A DNA stretch of 64,000 bases. Source: Centropus unirufus. Taxonomy: Eukaryota > Chordata > Aves > Cuculiformes > Centropidae. Within the stretch, counting starts at the first letter, position 1; every line of letters begins with the position of its first letter. Shown one piece after another: positions 39,380-50,300 of this stretch. Under the pieces are notes generated by a model that saw only the letters and a program-made list of their open reading frames with translations, did no database searches and was not told where the DNA came from. The stretch spans positions 4,400,081 through 4,464,080 of the forward strand of contig VYZI01000002.1 of assembly GCA_013397695.1 (NCBI GenBank), given 5' to 3'. A program made the translations under genes and the position numbers.

Positions 39380-40560
39380 TTACTCTGAGCACATAGCTTG
39401 GGATTCCTGAGGGCTGGCCTTAGCAGTAAATACTGAAGCAAAGAAAGCATGCAGTAACTCCACCTTTCCCATATCCCCCATCACCATGGCACCTACCTAT
39501 TCAACAGTGGGCCCACATCTTACCCAGTCTTCCTTTTGCTACTGATGTACTTGAAGAAGTCCTTGTTCTTGACATCCTTTGCCACATTTCATTCTAACTG
39601 GGCCTTAGCCTTCCTTGTTGCATTCCTGCGTGTTCTGACAGCATTCCTATATTCCTCCTGAGTCGTAAGTTCATTTTCCCACATTCTGTAAACTTCCTTC
39701 TTCCGTTTGAATTTCTCCAGAAGCTTCTTACTTGTCCATGCAGGACTCCTGCCTCCTTTGTGTGCTTTCTTACTCTTAGGAATGCATCTATCTTGAGCTT
39801 GGAGGAAGTGGTGCCTGGATATTAATCAACTCTCTTAGACCTCCCCACCTCAAACACCTTCTAGAACCCTAACCAATGGCATTCCTTCAAGGAGGTGTTT
39901 GGAGAAGTCACAGTTAAATCTCCTGAAGTCCATTGTTGTAATCCTACTTATCACCATGCAGGATCCTAAACTCCACCATCTCATGGTCACTCCAGCCACA
40001 GCTGTGCTCAGCCTTCACATCCCCAAGTAGTTCTTTGTTAGTTAGTACAAGGTCTAGCAGCACACATCTCCTTGTTTGCTGCTCCACCACCTGTGTCAAA
40101 ATGTCATTATCAGTAATTTGTGGAAACCTCCTGGGCTGTGTGTGCTTAACTGTGTTGCTTTCCCAGCACATATGAGGGTGGTCAAAGTTCCCCATGAGAA
40201 CCAGGGTCTGTGATCATAAGGCTACTTCCAACTCTCTGTAGAAGGTCACGCTAACTTTCTCTTCCCAATCAGCTGATCTGTAGTAAACACCCACTACACT
40301 GTCACCCATCTTAGCCTGCCCTTTAATTCCTAACTGTGAGCTCTTGACTTGTTCTTTATCCACCCCTGGGCAGAACTTGATAGATTCCAGTTGCTCTCTC
40401 ATAGAGTAGCTCCACCACCTCAGCTTGCTGGCCTGTATTTCCTAATAAGTTAATAACCACTTGTGATAGCATTGCAGTCATGTGAGCTATCCCACCACAT
40501 CTCTGTAACTGCAATGAGATCATGGTCCTGAAGCCACACACAGATTTCTATTTCTTCCTG
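39380..40560 (-). pseudogene. CR1 ORF2 relic, endonuclease domain and linker
   Basis: The minus strand encodes the apurinic-like endonuclease of CR1 ORF2, which nicks target DNA during retrotransposition. Blocks in order are VTEMWWDSSHD at about 40514-40482 (family ITETWWD), ESIKFCPGVDKEQ near 40370, VVGVYYRSAD near 40290, MGNFDHPHMCW near 40180, FPQITDNDILTQV, LLDLVLTNKELLGDVK and SDHEMVEF near 39980. The family GDFN motif reads GNFD, so both catalytic-site Asp and Asn are changed; the SDH motif is kept. Frames are split by indels near 40380 and 40200. After the domain come fragments of the pre-RT linker. No reverse transcriptase follows. Confidence 0.9.
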
Positions 40561-40809
40561 TTTATTCCCATGCTGCATGCGTTGGGATACAGGCATTTAA
40601 GAGAGGTAACTGAGCACTTTTTCCTGGAGGGGTGCAGGAGGATCCACCAGAGCTATACATACCCTTGAAGTGGCTGGCCTTATGGTTCTCATCTTGGGAT
40701 GCAGCAAAGGAACACTTGTTGCTGCTCCAGTTCACCTGGATTATTCCCCAGTTGGATTAAATGGCATGAATGCTGCCATTTTGAAGCCCACCGCCCAAGT
40801 CCTTCATTT

Positions 40810-41720
40810 TAAAGCCCATTTTACATAGTTGGCCAGCCTGCTGCCAAAGATTCCCTTGCTTCTCCCAGACAAGTGCATTCCATCTCTCCAAAACAGGTTA
40901 TAGTCATTAAATAATGTCCCATTGTCATAAAGCCAATCCCATTGCAGCAGCATTAGTCATGTCACCAGAAGTTAATATGCATTATACATCTATTTCTAGA
41001 TGCCTGCTTTCTTCCAGTTAGTAAAATGAAGGAAAAGATAACCTGGGCACCAATATTTTTCACTTGCACGCCCAAGAATTTATTGTCCTCCTTGATTCTT
41101 CCAAGGTTCTGGCCTGTTGTGTTGTTCATGTTCATGTGAAAGAGTAGCAGTGGGTAGTAGCACATGTTCTTGACAAGCGGTGGCGCCCTCTTGACATTGA
41201 CTTGAAACTTAGTACCCATAAGTCAGCATACCTCTCCTGATTCCCTGTCAGATCCCCAGATGAGAGCCTCAGTGCTCTTTAACAGAAAGTCACCCACTAC
41301 GAGCCCTCTTTTTTATTTTAACAGTATCCGCTGCGTGCTGCTGGTACAATTTCTGCATGCAGACCTTGTTCAGGGGTGTTTACATCTGCTACATCTTCAT
41401 ATCTCTTTCTGGTTGCAGTGTTGGAGAGCAGAGACAGAAGCAGAAACCTGCTTTTATGGGTGACCAGGGTCCTAGATGCTTCACTCTGTCATCTACTACA
41501 GGAACATGGTTATGAAGCCACCTACTTAACGCCATCTCAGCTCCTGTAATACAGTGCAAAATCCTAACTGTTTCTTGCTACTCAGCCACCTGATGTAATG
41601 GGTCATTAACCTATGTGCACCTTATGCAAGTACCAACCTTTTCACTATGAGAATGGTCTGGGCACTCATTGCAACCTACTGCCTGTACTGAAGCTTCTCC
41701 TGTAGTGCCTGAGTGGCTAC
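40810..41720 (-). pseudogene. CR1 ORF1 relic with esterase-like domain
   Basis: CR1 ORF1 encodes a nucleic-acid-binding protein. In many CR1 families it carries an SGNH (GDSL-type) hydrolase domain of uncertain role in retrotransposition. Visible blocks in order on the minus strand are KVGTCIRC near 41650 (Cys-rich region), VVGDFLLK at about 41275-41300, YYPLLLFHMN near 41150, GRIKEDNKFLGVQVKNIGAQ (about 41100-41040), DGMHLSGR near 40875 and KGIFGSRLANYVKWALK near 40840. The GDSL serine is Phe here (codon 41286-41288 read in reverse) and the usual HxGTND block reads HMNMNN, so catalysis would be lost. The D-x-x-H pair (DGMH) remains. Several frameshifts and stops are present. Confidence 0.88.
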
Positions 41721-44344
41721 GCCAAACATCTAAGGAGCTTTATCTGTAGGCACACTGGTTTTAACTCCATGGCAAGAGCTCACTGCTTTCTAAGAGACCT
41801 AGAACACATATTTTTATAAAATGTTTATTACATTTTTATAAATGCTTTTGACCAATAGAAGAAAGCATCAGATGTGCTTCACAACTTTAAGTCTTCATTA
41901 CCAAAAAACTTGCTAAATATGTGTCAAAACCCCACCGTTTTAACACCAAAAGTTTACAGATCAATTAATATTGCCAAAACAGATGCTGTTTTCAATTTGA
42001 ATGTAATTATACAGTAATTCTCATTATCTAATCTTCATCATGACAATTAGTGGATAAAGACCTTGCTCCCATGATAATTAATAGTAAATCTTCCTTTAAT
42101 TAGTACAGAGCTACACATTATGTATATTCTATGAAGGAAAAAATACAAACTGTGTCTAGTCTATAGCTTCTTAAAATAAAAACCGGAAAGACTACCCAAA
42201 GCGTGAATCTAATCTCTTGAGCACCATCTAATGACCAAATTGTAAAATCACAAGGACAAAGAAGCACATTGGCTTCTGTGTTAAAAATTGCTGAAATTTT
42301 TGACTCAAGCTGATCAAGAATTTCCATCAGAGGTTTTAGTGGAAAGGAGATTTTTGCTGGAATTGAAAAACTCTGTGAATAGTATCCCTTTTCACAAAAT
42401 CACAGAGTGAGTTCTCTATGAAAACAACACCTGTAAATGCTAACATTTTGTTTTGAAAAGGTCGATTTTTTTTTCCTGACATAATCAAAGAAGTACTTAG
42501 AGGATTAAAAAGCTTCATTGGTTTTAGGTTTCTCCTGAAAGAGAAAATAAAACATATTTCCTAACCAGATGGAACTAAGCATCTTCATTTACTATTCCTA
42601 AATGTTCTCTTGAACTAGACTTGCAAATACAAACTCACAGTCACAGGTATATTACTGCCAGAATATTATTTGCATTGATTATCAGTCCATCAATGACTCA
42701 AGCATGTAAAAAAAAAAAAAGTAAAATAAAATTACAAGTCTGTCCAAAAAAACCCAGCTATGATGCATAGTAGGAAGTTAATATTAAGGCTATTTACATT
42801 AGGCATGTATAAATATTTTATATACCTGGAAAGTTCAGTTCTGAACAAAAGGTTAGATTGAAGATCAGGAGGACAAGACAAAATGATCAAAAAAATGGAA
42901 AGGGAGAAATCAGGAAAATAGGGAAAGAAAGTAAAATACATATAAGAGAATAAAAAGAAAAAAAAGATGGATAGAGCAGCAAAGTTATGACACCAAAAGA
43001 GGATGGAGTACTGCCACTGATACTCAAGGTTGGGTAAAGGGCACGTCATATATATTTAAGAATTTTCAGGCTATAATGGAAAGCTCAAGATGTTCAAAGT
43101 ATGAACAAGCCAAATGGAGGCACAGATGGGGTACTCAACATGGCCTGAAAATAGAAAGTTAATCTTCCTAATAGCCTTAAAGATAGTCAGAGGGGTGGTT
43201 TATTTCAGGTCAGTAGTTAACTTTTTTGATGCAAATCTACTGGTGATGCCTACGTAATGCACTTCAGTTCACATTATGTAACAGCCTCAGAACACGCAAA
43301 CTGCATGTCTTTTAGATGAACTACCTGAACATACACTGTAGTGCTTTCAAGTTGATGGCATAGAAGCCTCTGGGTCTGATCCTACAAAAGCTAAACCAGC
43401 TTGGACTCCACCTCAGCAAAGGTAAGTCAGAAAAGCCAGGCTTTTCAGTAGACTATCTATCACAGGCTCAGAAAGCTCTGGAGAAACAACTTTTTGTATT
43501 GCCGTTGTCACAGATCTGTGTTTTAGGCACTACTGCACCTAGGGGCTGGCTCTTACACCAATGAGAGCTAATTTCTGGAAAAATCTTCACCCTGAAAACA
43601 TCTGGATGTTTTCCAGTCAGTATCGATGGCAACTCTCTAAAAAAAGACACCTGTCACATCTTTACACAAAAGACCTCAACACTTCAAGAGCAAGTAGTTG
43701 CAGGGAAGCTCTAGGTTTCGGCTTCCATTTTGATCCTAGTGCATCCTGGCAAAGGAGGCAGCATTTCCCTTGAAGCAGCCGGACGTGGAGCTGGAGCAGC
43801 CTTTCTCTGGCCAGGAGTTCAGCCCTTATGAATGCAACTTTCACTCCAAGTATTGGCAGCCATGAGCCCAGCTTTCGTGCCAATGCAAAAATTGTTATTC
43901 AGTGAGAGCGGGATGAAACTAGGTGAAATAAGGGCTTGATTTACAATTAACTTTGACCCAGCTTCACCCAGTGCTTGTGTGTGGCATGGAGAGCTTGCAT
44001 AGGCAGGTGTGAGGGGGCCAGAAGTTCTTGCGTAGGTACGTCTGGGCAGCAGGAGAGCCCGGGCCCCGAAAAGCAGGTGCTAATTGATTGGGGTTAGTGC
44101 AGACGCTCAGGGCAGAATGGCTCACTGTTCTGCTCTCCCACCTCCCAACATATGGCAAGTGGGAGTGAGCGGCAGTTGGCATTTATGCACTTCATAAAAA
44201 ACACCACTCAGTCCATCACGAGAGCCCCGAGATTGTAACGAGCCCAGACTGAGAGGCATTGACTGAGCTGCAGTGGGAAGTTTGCACAGCACCTGCCTGT
44301 GTTATATCTGGCACGTATTGCTGTGGGTAGGCTTCATCATTCAC
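41721..44344. other. Non-coding DNA, rising G+C toward 44 kb
   Basis: About 41.7-43.2 kb is AT-rich without recognised features. A perfect donor-like 'aaag|gtaagt' occurs at about 43417-43426, but the sequence before it has stops in all frames. From about 43.7 kb G+C increases. Around 44194 a TATA-like 'cataaaaaa' lies some 30 bases before 'ccatcacgag', which could be a core promoter but is not distinctive. Confidence 0.45.
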
Positions 44345-44432
44345 GAAAAAAAAAAAAAAAAGAAAAGGAAAAAGAAAAGGAAGAGAAGAGAAAGAGAAGA
44401 GAAAGAGAAGAGAAAGAGAAGAGAAAGAGAAG
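44345..44432. repeat. 88-bp pure purine tract with 11-bp units
   Basis: Every base from 44345 to 44432 is A or G. It begins with an A-rich run and ends with about four copies of an 11-base unit, 'agagaaagaga'. Long polypurine mirror-like tracts can form triplex (H-DNA) structure and are prone to slippage. It lies about 300 bases before the CpG-rich island. Confidence 0.95.
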
Positions 44433-44442
44433 TTCCCATAGA

Positions 44443-44535
44443 TTTTTATATTTTTATTTTTAAAAAAATATATATATAGGTTATGTGAAAGGAGAGGCGA
44501 GTGTTTGCGCTCATCCTGATCTCCCACCTCTTCCT
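44443..44535. repeat. First copy of a 93-bp exact duplication
   Basis: This segment, from 'tttttatattttt' through 'ctcccacctcttcct', is repeated without a mismatch at 44617-44709, an offset of 174 bases. The second copy starts at the base after a single N, which points to unmerged overlapping contig ends rather than a biological duplication. Confidence 0.95.
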
Positions 44536-44615
44536 TGGCTCAGCCTGGCTCTGCTATTTATGTCTGTAGAGTCACTTCTGCCTTCCCGGCTGCTTCACAC
44601 CAAGAGCCAAAGCCA

Positions 44616-44616
44616 N
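44616..44616. other. Single-N assembly join
   Basis: One undetermined base at the exact left edge of the second copy of the 93-bp repeat. It marks an artificial join. The bases between the copies (44536-44615) may belong to one contig end only. Confidence 0.95.
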
Positions 44617-44709
44617 TTTTTATATTTTTATTTTTAAAAAAATATATATATAGGTTATGTGAAAGGAGAGGCGAGTGTTTGCGCTCATCCTGATCTCCCA
44701 CCTCTTCCT
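44617..44709. repeat. Second copy of a 93-bp exact duplication
   Basis: Identical to 44443-44535, including the low-complexity 'aaaaaaatatatatatagg' part, which would be expected to diverge quickly in a true duplication. After the repeat both copies continue with 'gctcag' (two extra bases in the first) and then differ. Confidence 0.95.
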
Positions 44710-44720
44710 GCTCAGAAGTC

Positions 44721-44933
44721 CCCGACCGGCTGGGAGCACACCGGGATCCGCCGCTTCGCCCAGCAAAGCCGCCCGAGCCGGAGCAGAGGCGTGTGCCTAA
44801 AACCTGCACGCAGCCAGGCTGTCCCGCGGCCGGGAGGGGGCAGGACAGGACGGGAATTCCCGCACCGAGCCGAGCCTTCAGGGACCGAGAGGCAGGGAGC
44901 AGGCGTACGCAGGAGGATGGTCCCTTTCAGTCC
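44721..44933. promoter_or_regulatory. Small CpG-rich island, candidate promoter
   Basis: By my count this segment holds 22 CpG dinucleotides in about 213 bases, while the surrounding tens of kilobases have very few. It includes 'cccgcggccgggagggggcagg', with a GC-box-like G run. It is the only such island in the window. It could be a promoter or first exon of a gene or long non-coding RNA on either strand. A plus-strand frame is open across it (44659-45132), but the product is an Arg/Pro-rich sequence with no recognised domain, as GC-rich DNA often gives. No clear donor (AG|GTRAGT) follows on the plus strand. The assembly join just upstream complicates interpretation. Confidence 0.5.
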
Positions 44934-45120
44934 GAGATTCTGTGTCAGATCTGTTTCTTTGCCCTTCTTTCAGTGCCATCAGTTTCCCAAATATCTGACC
45001 CAAAGTACGGAAAGGGCTTGGAGTGATCTGCTTAGGGGAGAGGCTTTTCGTTCACTGCTGGAAGTGATGCCATCACCCAGTTCAGAAGGGAGAGGTCCAA
45101 CTGAGAGAGCTGCTCCTCTT

Positions 45121-45560
45121 CATGAATCGTAGAATAGTTTGGGTTGGAAAAGACCTCAAAGGTCATCCAGTTTCATCCTTCAGGTCATCCTTCTACTAGG
45201 TCAGGTAGCTCAAAGCCTCTTACAACCTGGCCTTGAACTCTTCCAGGGATGCCACATTTTGCAACTTCTCCCTGGGCAACCTATTCCAGCATGTCACTAC
45301 TTTCATACTAAGGAATTTATTCTTTATATCTAGCCTAAATCTACCCTCTTTAAGTTTATAGCCATTACCCCTTGTCCTATGACTACATGCCCTTGTAAAA
45401 AGTCCCACTCCAGCTTTATCCTAGGCTCCCTTTTAGGTACTGTAAGGCTTCCAAAGCGTCTCTCTGGAGCCTTATCTTCTCCAGATTGAACAACCCCAAC
45501 TCTCTCAACCTGTCCTCAGAGGAGAAGTGCTCCAGCTTTATCTTCATAGCCTTCTTGGCA
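45121..45560 (-). mobile_element. CR1 LINE 3' fragment, 5'-truncated
   Basis: The plus strand opens 'gaatcgtagaatagtttgggttggaaaagacctcaaaggtcatccag' in pieces, the classic inverse of the avian CR1 3' end. On the minus strand it encodes the ORF2 tail: SSEDRLRELGLFNLEK, then RLDIKNKFLS and CWNRLPRE in shifted frames. It is one of the better preserved copies here, with several indels. It starts within about 190 bases of the CpG-rich island. Confidence 0.96.
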
Positions 45561-48500
45561 GAGGAACCCTTAGCTCCCAATATGACCGGTTCACTACCAT
45601 CCAAGATAATGTGTCCAGGATCCCAAGGCCATATGGTCAAGTGTGTGAGCCCCACCAGGTTCACATGGTCTAGCACAGACACAACTCCAGTGCCTCACCA
45701 CTGGGGTAAACTGTTCATTTGCCATGGAGAAGCAAGTACCTGTGAGGCTCTTGGGCCCCAGTGTAGTCAACATTCAAAACAGGTTTCGAGCAGCTGAGGA
45801 GACAATTTCACTGAAAAAAAATGCACCTGACAGTTGAACTCCATTTGCATTATGTTGAGGCCTGCTTAGCTCTGAGAGTGCTCTCCTAAGACATGAAAAT
45901 AGGGGGAGACTGAGTGAATAAGAAAAGGAGAAAGGTATTTATCAGAGGTTGTGCTGTGGGAATTGGGATTTGGGTATCTTAGACAAATCTGTTACTTAAC
46001 TCAATATTTATATCCAGAAGAACTCTCCAAAAACTACCAAACACACCAGCTCTGCCATCCTTTCAGCATCTCATCACAAGAAAAATCAAGTCTGTTTGTC
46101 CCCCAGGCAACTTCTTGAAGAACAGAAATGGTTTTTTAAAAAAATACCTAGCTTTTCCTGTGCTATTAACTTCTCTAAAGTCATTGTATGAAGCTTATAA
46201 TAAAGCACCACATAGATATTCTTTGATGAAACACAAAGAGTCAGCAAGTCATTACTTTAGCAAGTACAAAAAAGCAATGGGAGATCCGAAATAAATTTTG
46301 CATCATGATGTATCATTTCCATTGTGGACACCAATTGGGCTCTTTTACACCCAAGGGTTATTATGAGAGGTTTTTTCTCCATGTTTCGCTTATGTCACAT
46401 AAAATGTAAGAGTAGCGATACAAAAATTACTTAACAAGATAATTGCATGTCCTGTGGTGTTCATCAGCTTTTTTCCTTAACTGTTAGAGTGATGCCCAGA
46501 AATGCTTTTAAAACTCTACACTATTTAGTCCAATGCTTTTTCCCCTGTATCACAATATGAATTACACAGGAATTAAGTGAGGCAGTCCCTGATGGCTGTA
46601 GCTAGAAGATTTATGTCAAAACCTGACCTATCTTTTTTGAATCTGACATAAAAAAAAATTAAATTTAAAAAAATAAAAAAAAACAACACAGAACAAGAAA
46701 GAGGCTAAAGACAGCATTCAGCTATTAAACAGCAGACTTGCACAAAAGACCAGTGTGAAATCAAGACTAATCTCCCCATGCAACATACACTGTATTTTCA
46801 AAAGTCAAGTGCTCAGGTCTCTTCACTGCCATATGTATTAGAAGGAGTATTTGTAATGTGTTGTAAAGCTAACATGCTTGGTTAAGCAGAGGTGTGTGGT
46901 CTTTCAAAGTCTATTCCCAGGGTATAATCTCCTTCCTCAAGAAACTCATTTATCACTGTGATGGTTTCACCTCATTTGAAGCCAAGTTATTGTCACCCTT
47001 AAAATAATGTACCTTGACAGGAAAAATGAAAATCATATGAAAAGTTATACAGTCATCACACTCTGGAGTCAAAATAGAGACTATCCTATCAAAACATAAA
47101 GCAGATGAAAACTTTTTCCATGTATATATTGTAGGTGGTATTTGCTTGTACCAAAGCCCTTTTTCCTTTAAAAAAAAAAAGAAAAGATGTAAGTATTTGG
47201 ATCATGTGCATATGGAGTAATACATAGCCTATGGTTCACTGTCTTTAAGGGGAGGTGTACACGCTTCAAAGCTGCCTTGGTATGGTAGGCAAGGCTTTTA
47301 AAATGCTAAACTAGACTGAGAAATGTGCACATGTATTTAATAGGGAGGAACTGTTTAAATGATTGGTCACCCCCTAGTGCATGGTTATATTTCAGGTGTT
47401 GTGAGAGTGCTAAATCTTGTCCTGTCATATTCCACAACTGATGTTGGCACTCTGGAGTCTCTTAAATCTTTCTCTTCAACCCTCCATCCTCAAAAGTCAT
47501 TGAGGACCCAGAGACGACTAGACTAAATGAAGCTCTGAGTTGAAAGAGTTCTAAGTTAAACCATAATCTCTCTAAGAGGCTCAGTCCTTGGACATGTATT
47601 CTGAAATCACTTTGACATACACAATCTGCTCTGAAGGAGCTGTGGCGGAGCTCTCTGTGACTGTAGTCACTGTAAGGCTATGCTTTGCTCAAACTCTATT
47701 TTTTCCCCCCTTTTTTTTTTTCTTTTGTCTTTTGCTTTCATTCTTTGGCCTCAGGATTTGCAGATTTTATTCTGAAGATTTGCAGGATGGTTGACATTTT
47801 CCAAGCTGGCTGTAAATCCTTGCATTAATTGTTATTTACTAAACAACTAAAATCAATTTCTGAAAATTATGTCTTTATACAACTATTTTCATGTTTACTA
47901 TTTTTCAAAATATTCCTGAAGGTCATCTGACTTTTCTGTGAATATGAGACGTTCTCTGTTGGGGCTGTACCTATTGGAGTTACTAGGTATCTCCTAAACT
48001 CTTTTATGACTACTGTGTTTCCCTGCAGTGCAGTCTGCATTTTCAACTTAAATCTGCACTTAGGCTTCCAGTTAAGCAGCTTGAATGTTATAACCTTACA
48101 GATCTGAGTGAAATCAGAAGAAAAATCTGGCCATATTTAGGGGAAGTGAATTTTGGAGAGGGTATGAAAGTGACAGGTGACATCGGTTATGAGAGATGAG
48201 TACACATAAACCAAAAGGGAAAGGCTCAGTCCAAAAGAAAAAAAGCAAGCAAACAAACTTTTGCATAAGAATGTTTCCTCTCGACCTCGTTGCCAGGTTT
48301 TTTCTGGTTTGCATGTCTCATCATCTTACTCAGTCTGTTTTATCAAACTGTCAAGCATATGGAAAAGTAAGCTGGTAACTTTTTTTTCATTTGGATACTA
48401 ACATGATCAGAAGAAATATGCAAGGGATGCAGTAGAAGGGGGTGTTGTGCTTAGGGGCTGTTGCAAAAGCCAGACTGCCCTTCTTTGCCGAAGGATCAGG

Positions 48501-50119
48501 ATTAAATAAAATTATTTAAATGTTGCAAAACTTAGTAAAAACACTGATGCAAATCCTGATTGTAAAAATTTGCAATTTTTACAGAAACTGTTTGTTTCAC
48601 TGGAATTTCACTCTGAAGAAAACATGATTTCTGACAATTTCAAAACATCCCTTGAGGCTATATTCACAATTCAATATTTCATTCTTTTATTCTGAAATAA
48701 CTTTTAATTTACTTTTTTCTTAGTTTGCCTCATACTCACATAACTTACAGTCAAAATCCAGCCCACAAAAACCATAAGAAAATTAAATATTTCCATTTTG
48801 TGGAATGAAGAACCTTCAATCCAAAGCAAGAAGACATTTAAAAAACCTGCCTTCTGGAAAATCTTAAATGTTCCACATTTTGTGCCAGTTTAACACAGCT
48901 AAACATCACACCCCTTTGCAAAACAGAATTCTCTTATTTGCAACAAAATCAAGTAACTGGAGATGACAAAAACAAAAGGCCTGGTTAGTAGAGGAACAAC
49001 ACTGCTCTAAATGCTGAGTTTAATACCCATAAAAGAGTCTGTTTTCAAAAGTGGGTACTACTCATATTTGAAAATCCATCCTAAGCTGAGTATCTGTATT
49101 TTTCTTCTTCCTTTACTCAATTTTTTCCTCCAGCAGCTTCTCTAGTACACGGGAAAGTTTTGATGTCATTAAGGGAAACATCCAGCAGAGAATTTTTAAG
49201 GTAACTACTTTTCCATGTGATTGATTCTGATTTATTCATTTCCATGTCACAAGAAGCACAATGATCAAGAGATATACATTCTATGCTAATGATAAACTTC
49301 TGCTACAAATTTCCAGCTGCTTTTGGCATACAATTTTCTCTCAGAATGAATATTATTGTCAACTTGCAAGCAGTTCTGCTATTTACTGAGGCAGATTCAA
49401 ATTGATACCTAACTTTTATTTAATCAAGGCGAAATTTAATTACTAATGAGCTTGAAGGAGCTCTAGTGAGAAGTCTTAGGTGTGTCTCAAAATCTCCAAA
49501 TGCTACAAAGGCTCTCATCAAACCTTGTGTTTCTTCAGTACCACACAAATCTTTTTTTTTTAAAAAAAAAACCTTTTCTCCTACTATAGATCTCACCTGG
49601 AGCTCTTTTCCTTTGCTAATCCCATTACTTAAGAGCAAGAAATAAGTTAAAGTACTAATTATGCCAACAGTGATTTCATATATCTGATTTAATAGCAGAA
49701 ATAGTGCCAGCAGGCATAGAAATATTCTACTATGGGAGGTTAATAAAAACTCAAATAAGATTAAAATACTATTGATGAGACAGGGGTAAGCTGTATAATA
49801 GTCGCTGACACTGAATTTTAATGTTAGGCCTACTCTGCATGTTCTAAAAGGAATTGCAGATGAGCTGGTGAGCATATAAGAAAACTATAAGACAGGAAGA
49901 TCTGCTTCTATGCTCAGGAGGGAGATTAATCAAACCTAGAACAAAGAGCAAGCATGGAGAGAGGAGATTAACCAGGCTATTAAATAAACAGAAAATAACA
50001 GGAGGAGTGTTGACAAAAACAGTAGAAAGTATGTTCTGCAGTCACAGACTGCTAAACACTGATCAGGGAAAGGATTTGGTGATGACTGTTGACAGACACT
50101 TAAAAACAGCAACCTGATG
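45561..50119. other. AT-rich non-coding DNA, no gene seen
   Basis: No recognised exon, RNA gene or repeat family. An A-rich tract lies at about 46650-46684 and a T-rich run near 47710. A 151-codon minus-strand frame at 49420-49875 crosses a homopolymer palindrome and looks random. Confidence 0.55.
49552..49571. repeat. Perfect T10A10 palindrome
   Basis: Ten T directly followed by ten A, an exact self-complementary 20-mer. A similar T8A10 lies at 60538-60555. Such tracts can bend or extrude and are error-prone in sequencing. Confidence 0.9.
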
Positions 50120-50300
50120 TCTGGTAGCAGTTAGGAAAGTAAACAAAACTTGGGGAAGCATAAATAGCGGAATAGCGCACAGATCTCAACAGATAACTGT
50201 GTCCTGGTACAAAGGGCTGTTGTGACCACACCTGGAGCACTGCATGCTGTTTTGGGCATCATGTAACAGGAACTCGAGTGTAGGTACAAAGGCAGTGAAC
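50120..50300 (+). mobile_element. Decayed CR1 ORF2 fragment
   Basis: On the plus strand, bases 50205-50261 translate as LL, a stop, then PHLEHCMLFWA. This is close to the conserved CR1 reverse transcriptase C-terminal block (L-V-R-P-H-L-E-Y-C-V-Q-F-W). The preceding 'acttggggaagcataaatagcggaatagcg' matches the position of the usual 'MWGCIKRGIA' block. Flanking sequence from about 49.9 to 50.5 kb may belong to the same copy but is too decayed to align by eye. No 3' end is seen nearby. Confidence 0.6.

Larger units (their letters stand above)
39375..41720 (-). mobile_element. CR1 LINE 5' portion: ORF1 and endonuclease, no RT
   Basis: A minus-strand CR1 of about 2.3 kb. Along the element it holds an ORF1 Cys-containing region (about 41720-41560), the ORF1 SGNH/GDSL esterase-like domain (about 41310-40810), the ORF2 apurinic-type endonuclease (about 40560-39945) and the linker that precedes the reverse transcriptase (about 39730-39380, with DFFKYISSKRKTG and FFASVFTAKA in broken frames). 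The reverse transcriptase and the CR1 3' end are absent. CR1 copies are usually 5'-truncated and keep the 3' end, so this arrangement implies loss of the 3' part by deletion or rearrangement. Frameshifts and stops show that it is dead. Confidence 0.92.

Noticed and set aside
43310..43426. Possible exon with 'cttttag' acceptor and perfect 'aaag|gtaagt' donor
   Set aside because: All three frames contain stops. Acceptor-like and donor-like matches of this quality occur by chance in 64 kb. A non-coding exon cannot be excluded.
44659..45132. 157-codon plus-strand frame across the CpG-rich island
   Set aside because: It begins inside the duplicated segment next to the single N, is Arg/Pro-rich as expected from GC-rich DNA, and matches no family I know.
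49420..49875. 151-codon minus-strand frame
   Set aside because: It crosses the T10A10 palindrome (lysine/phenylalanine runs) and shows no protein features.
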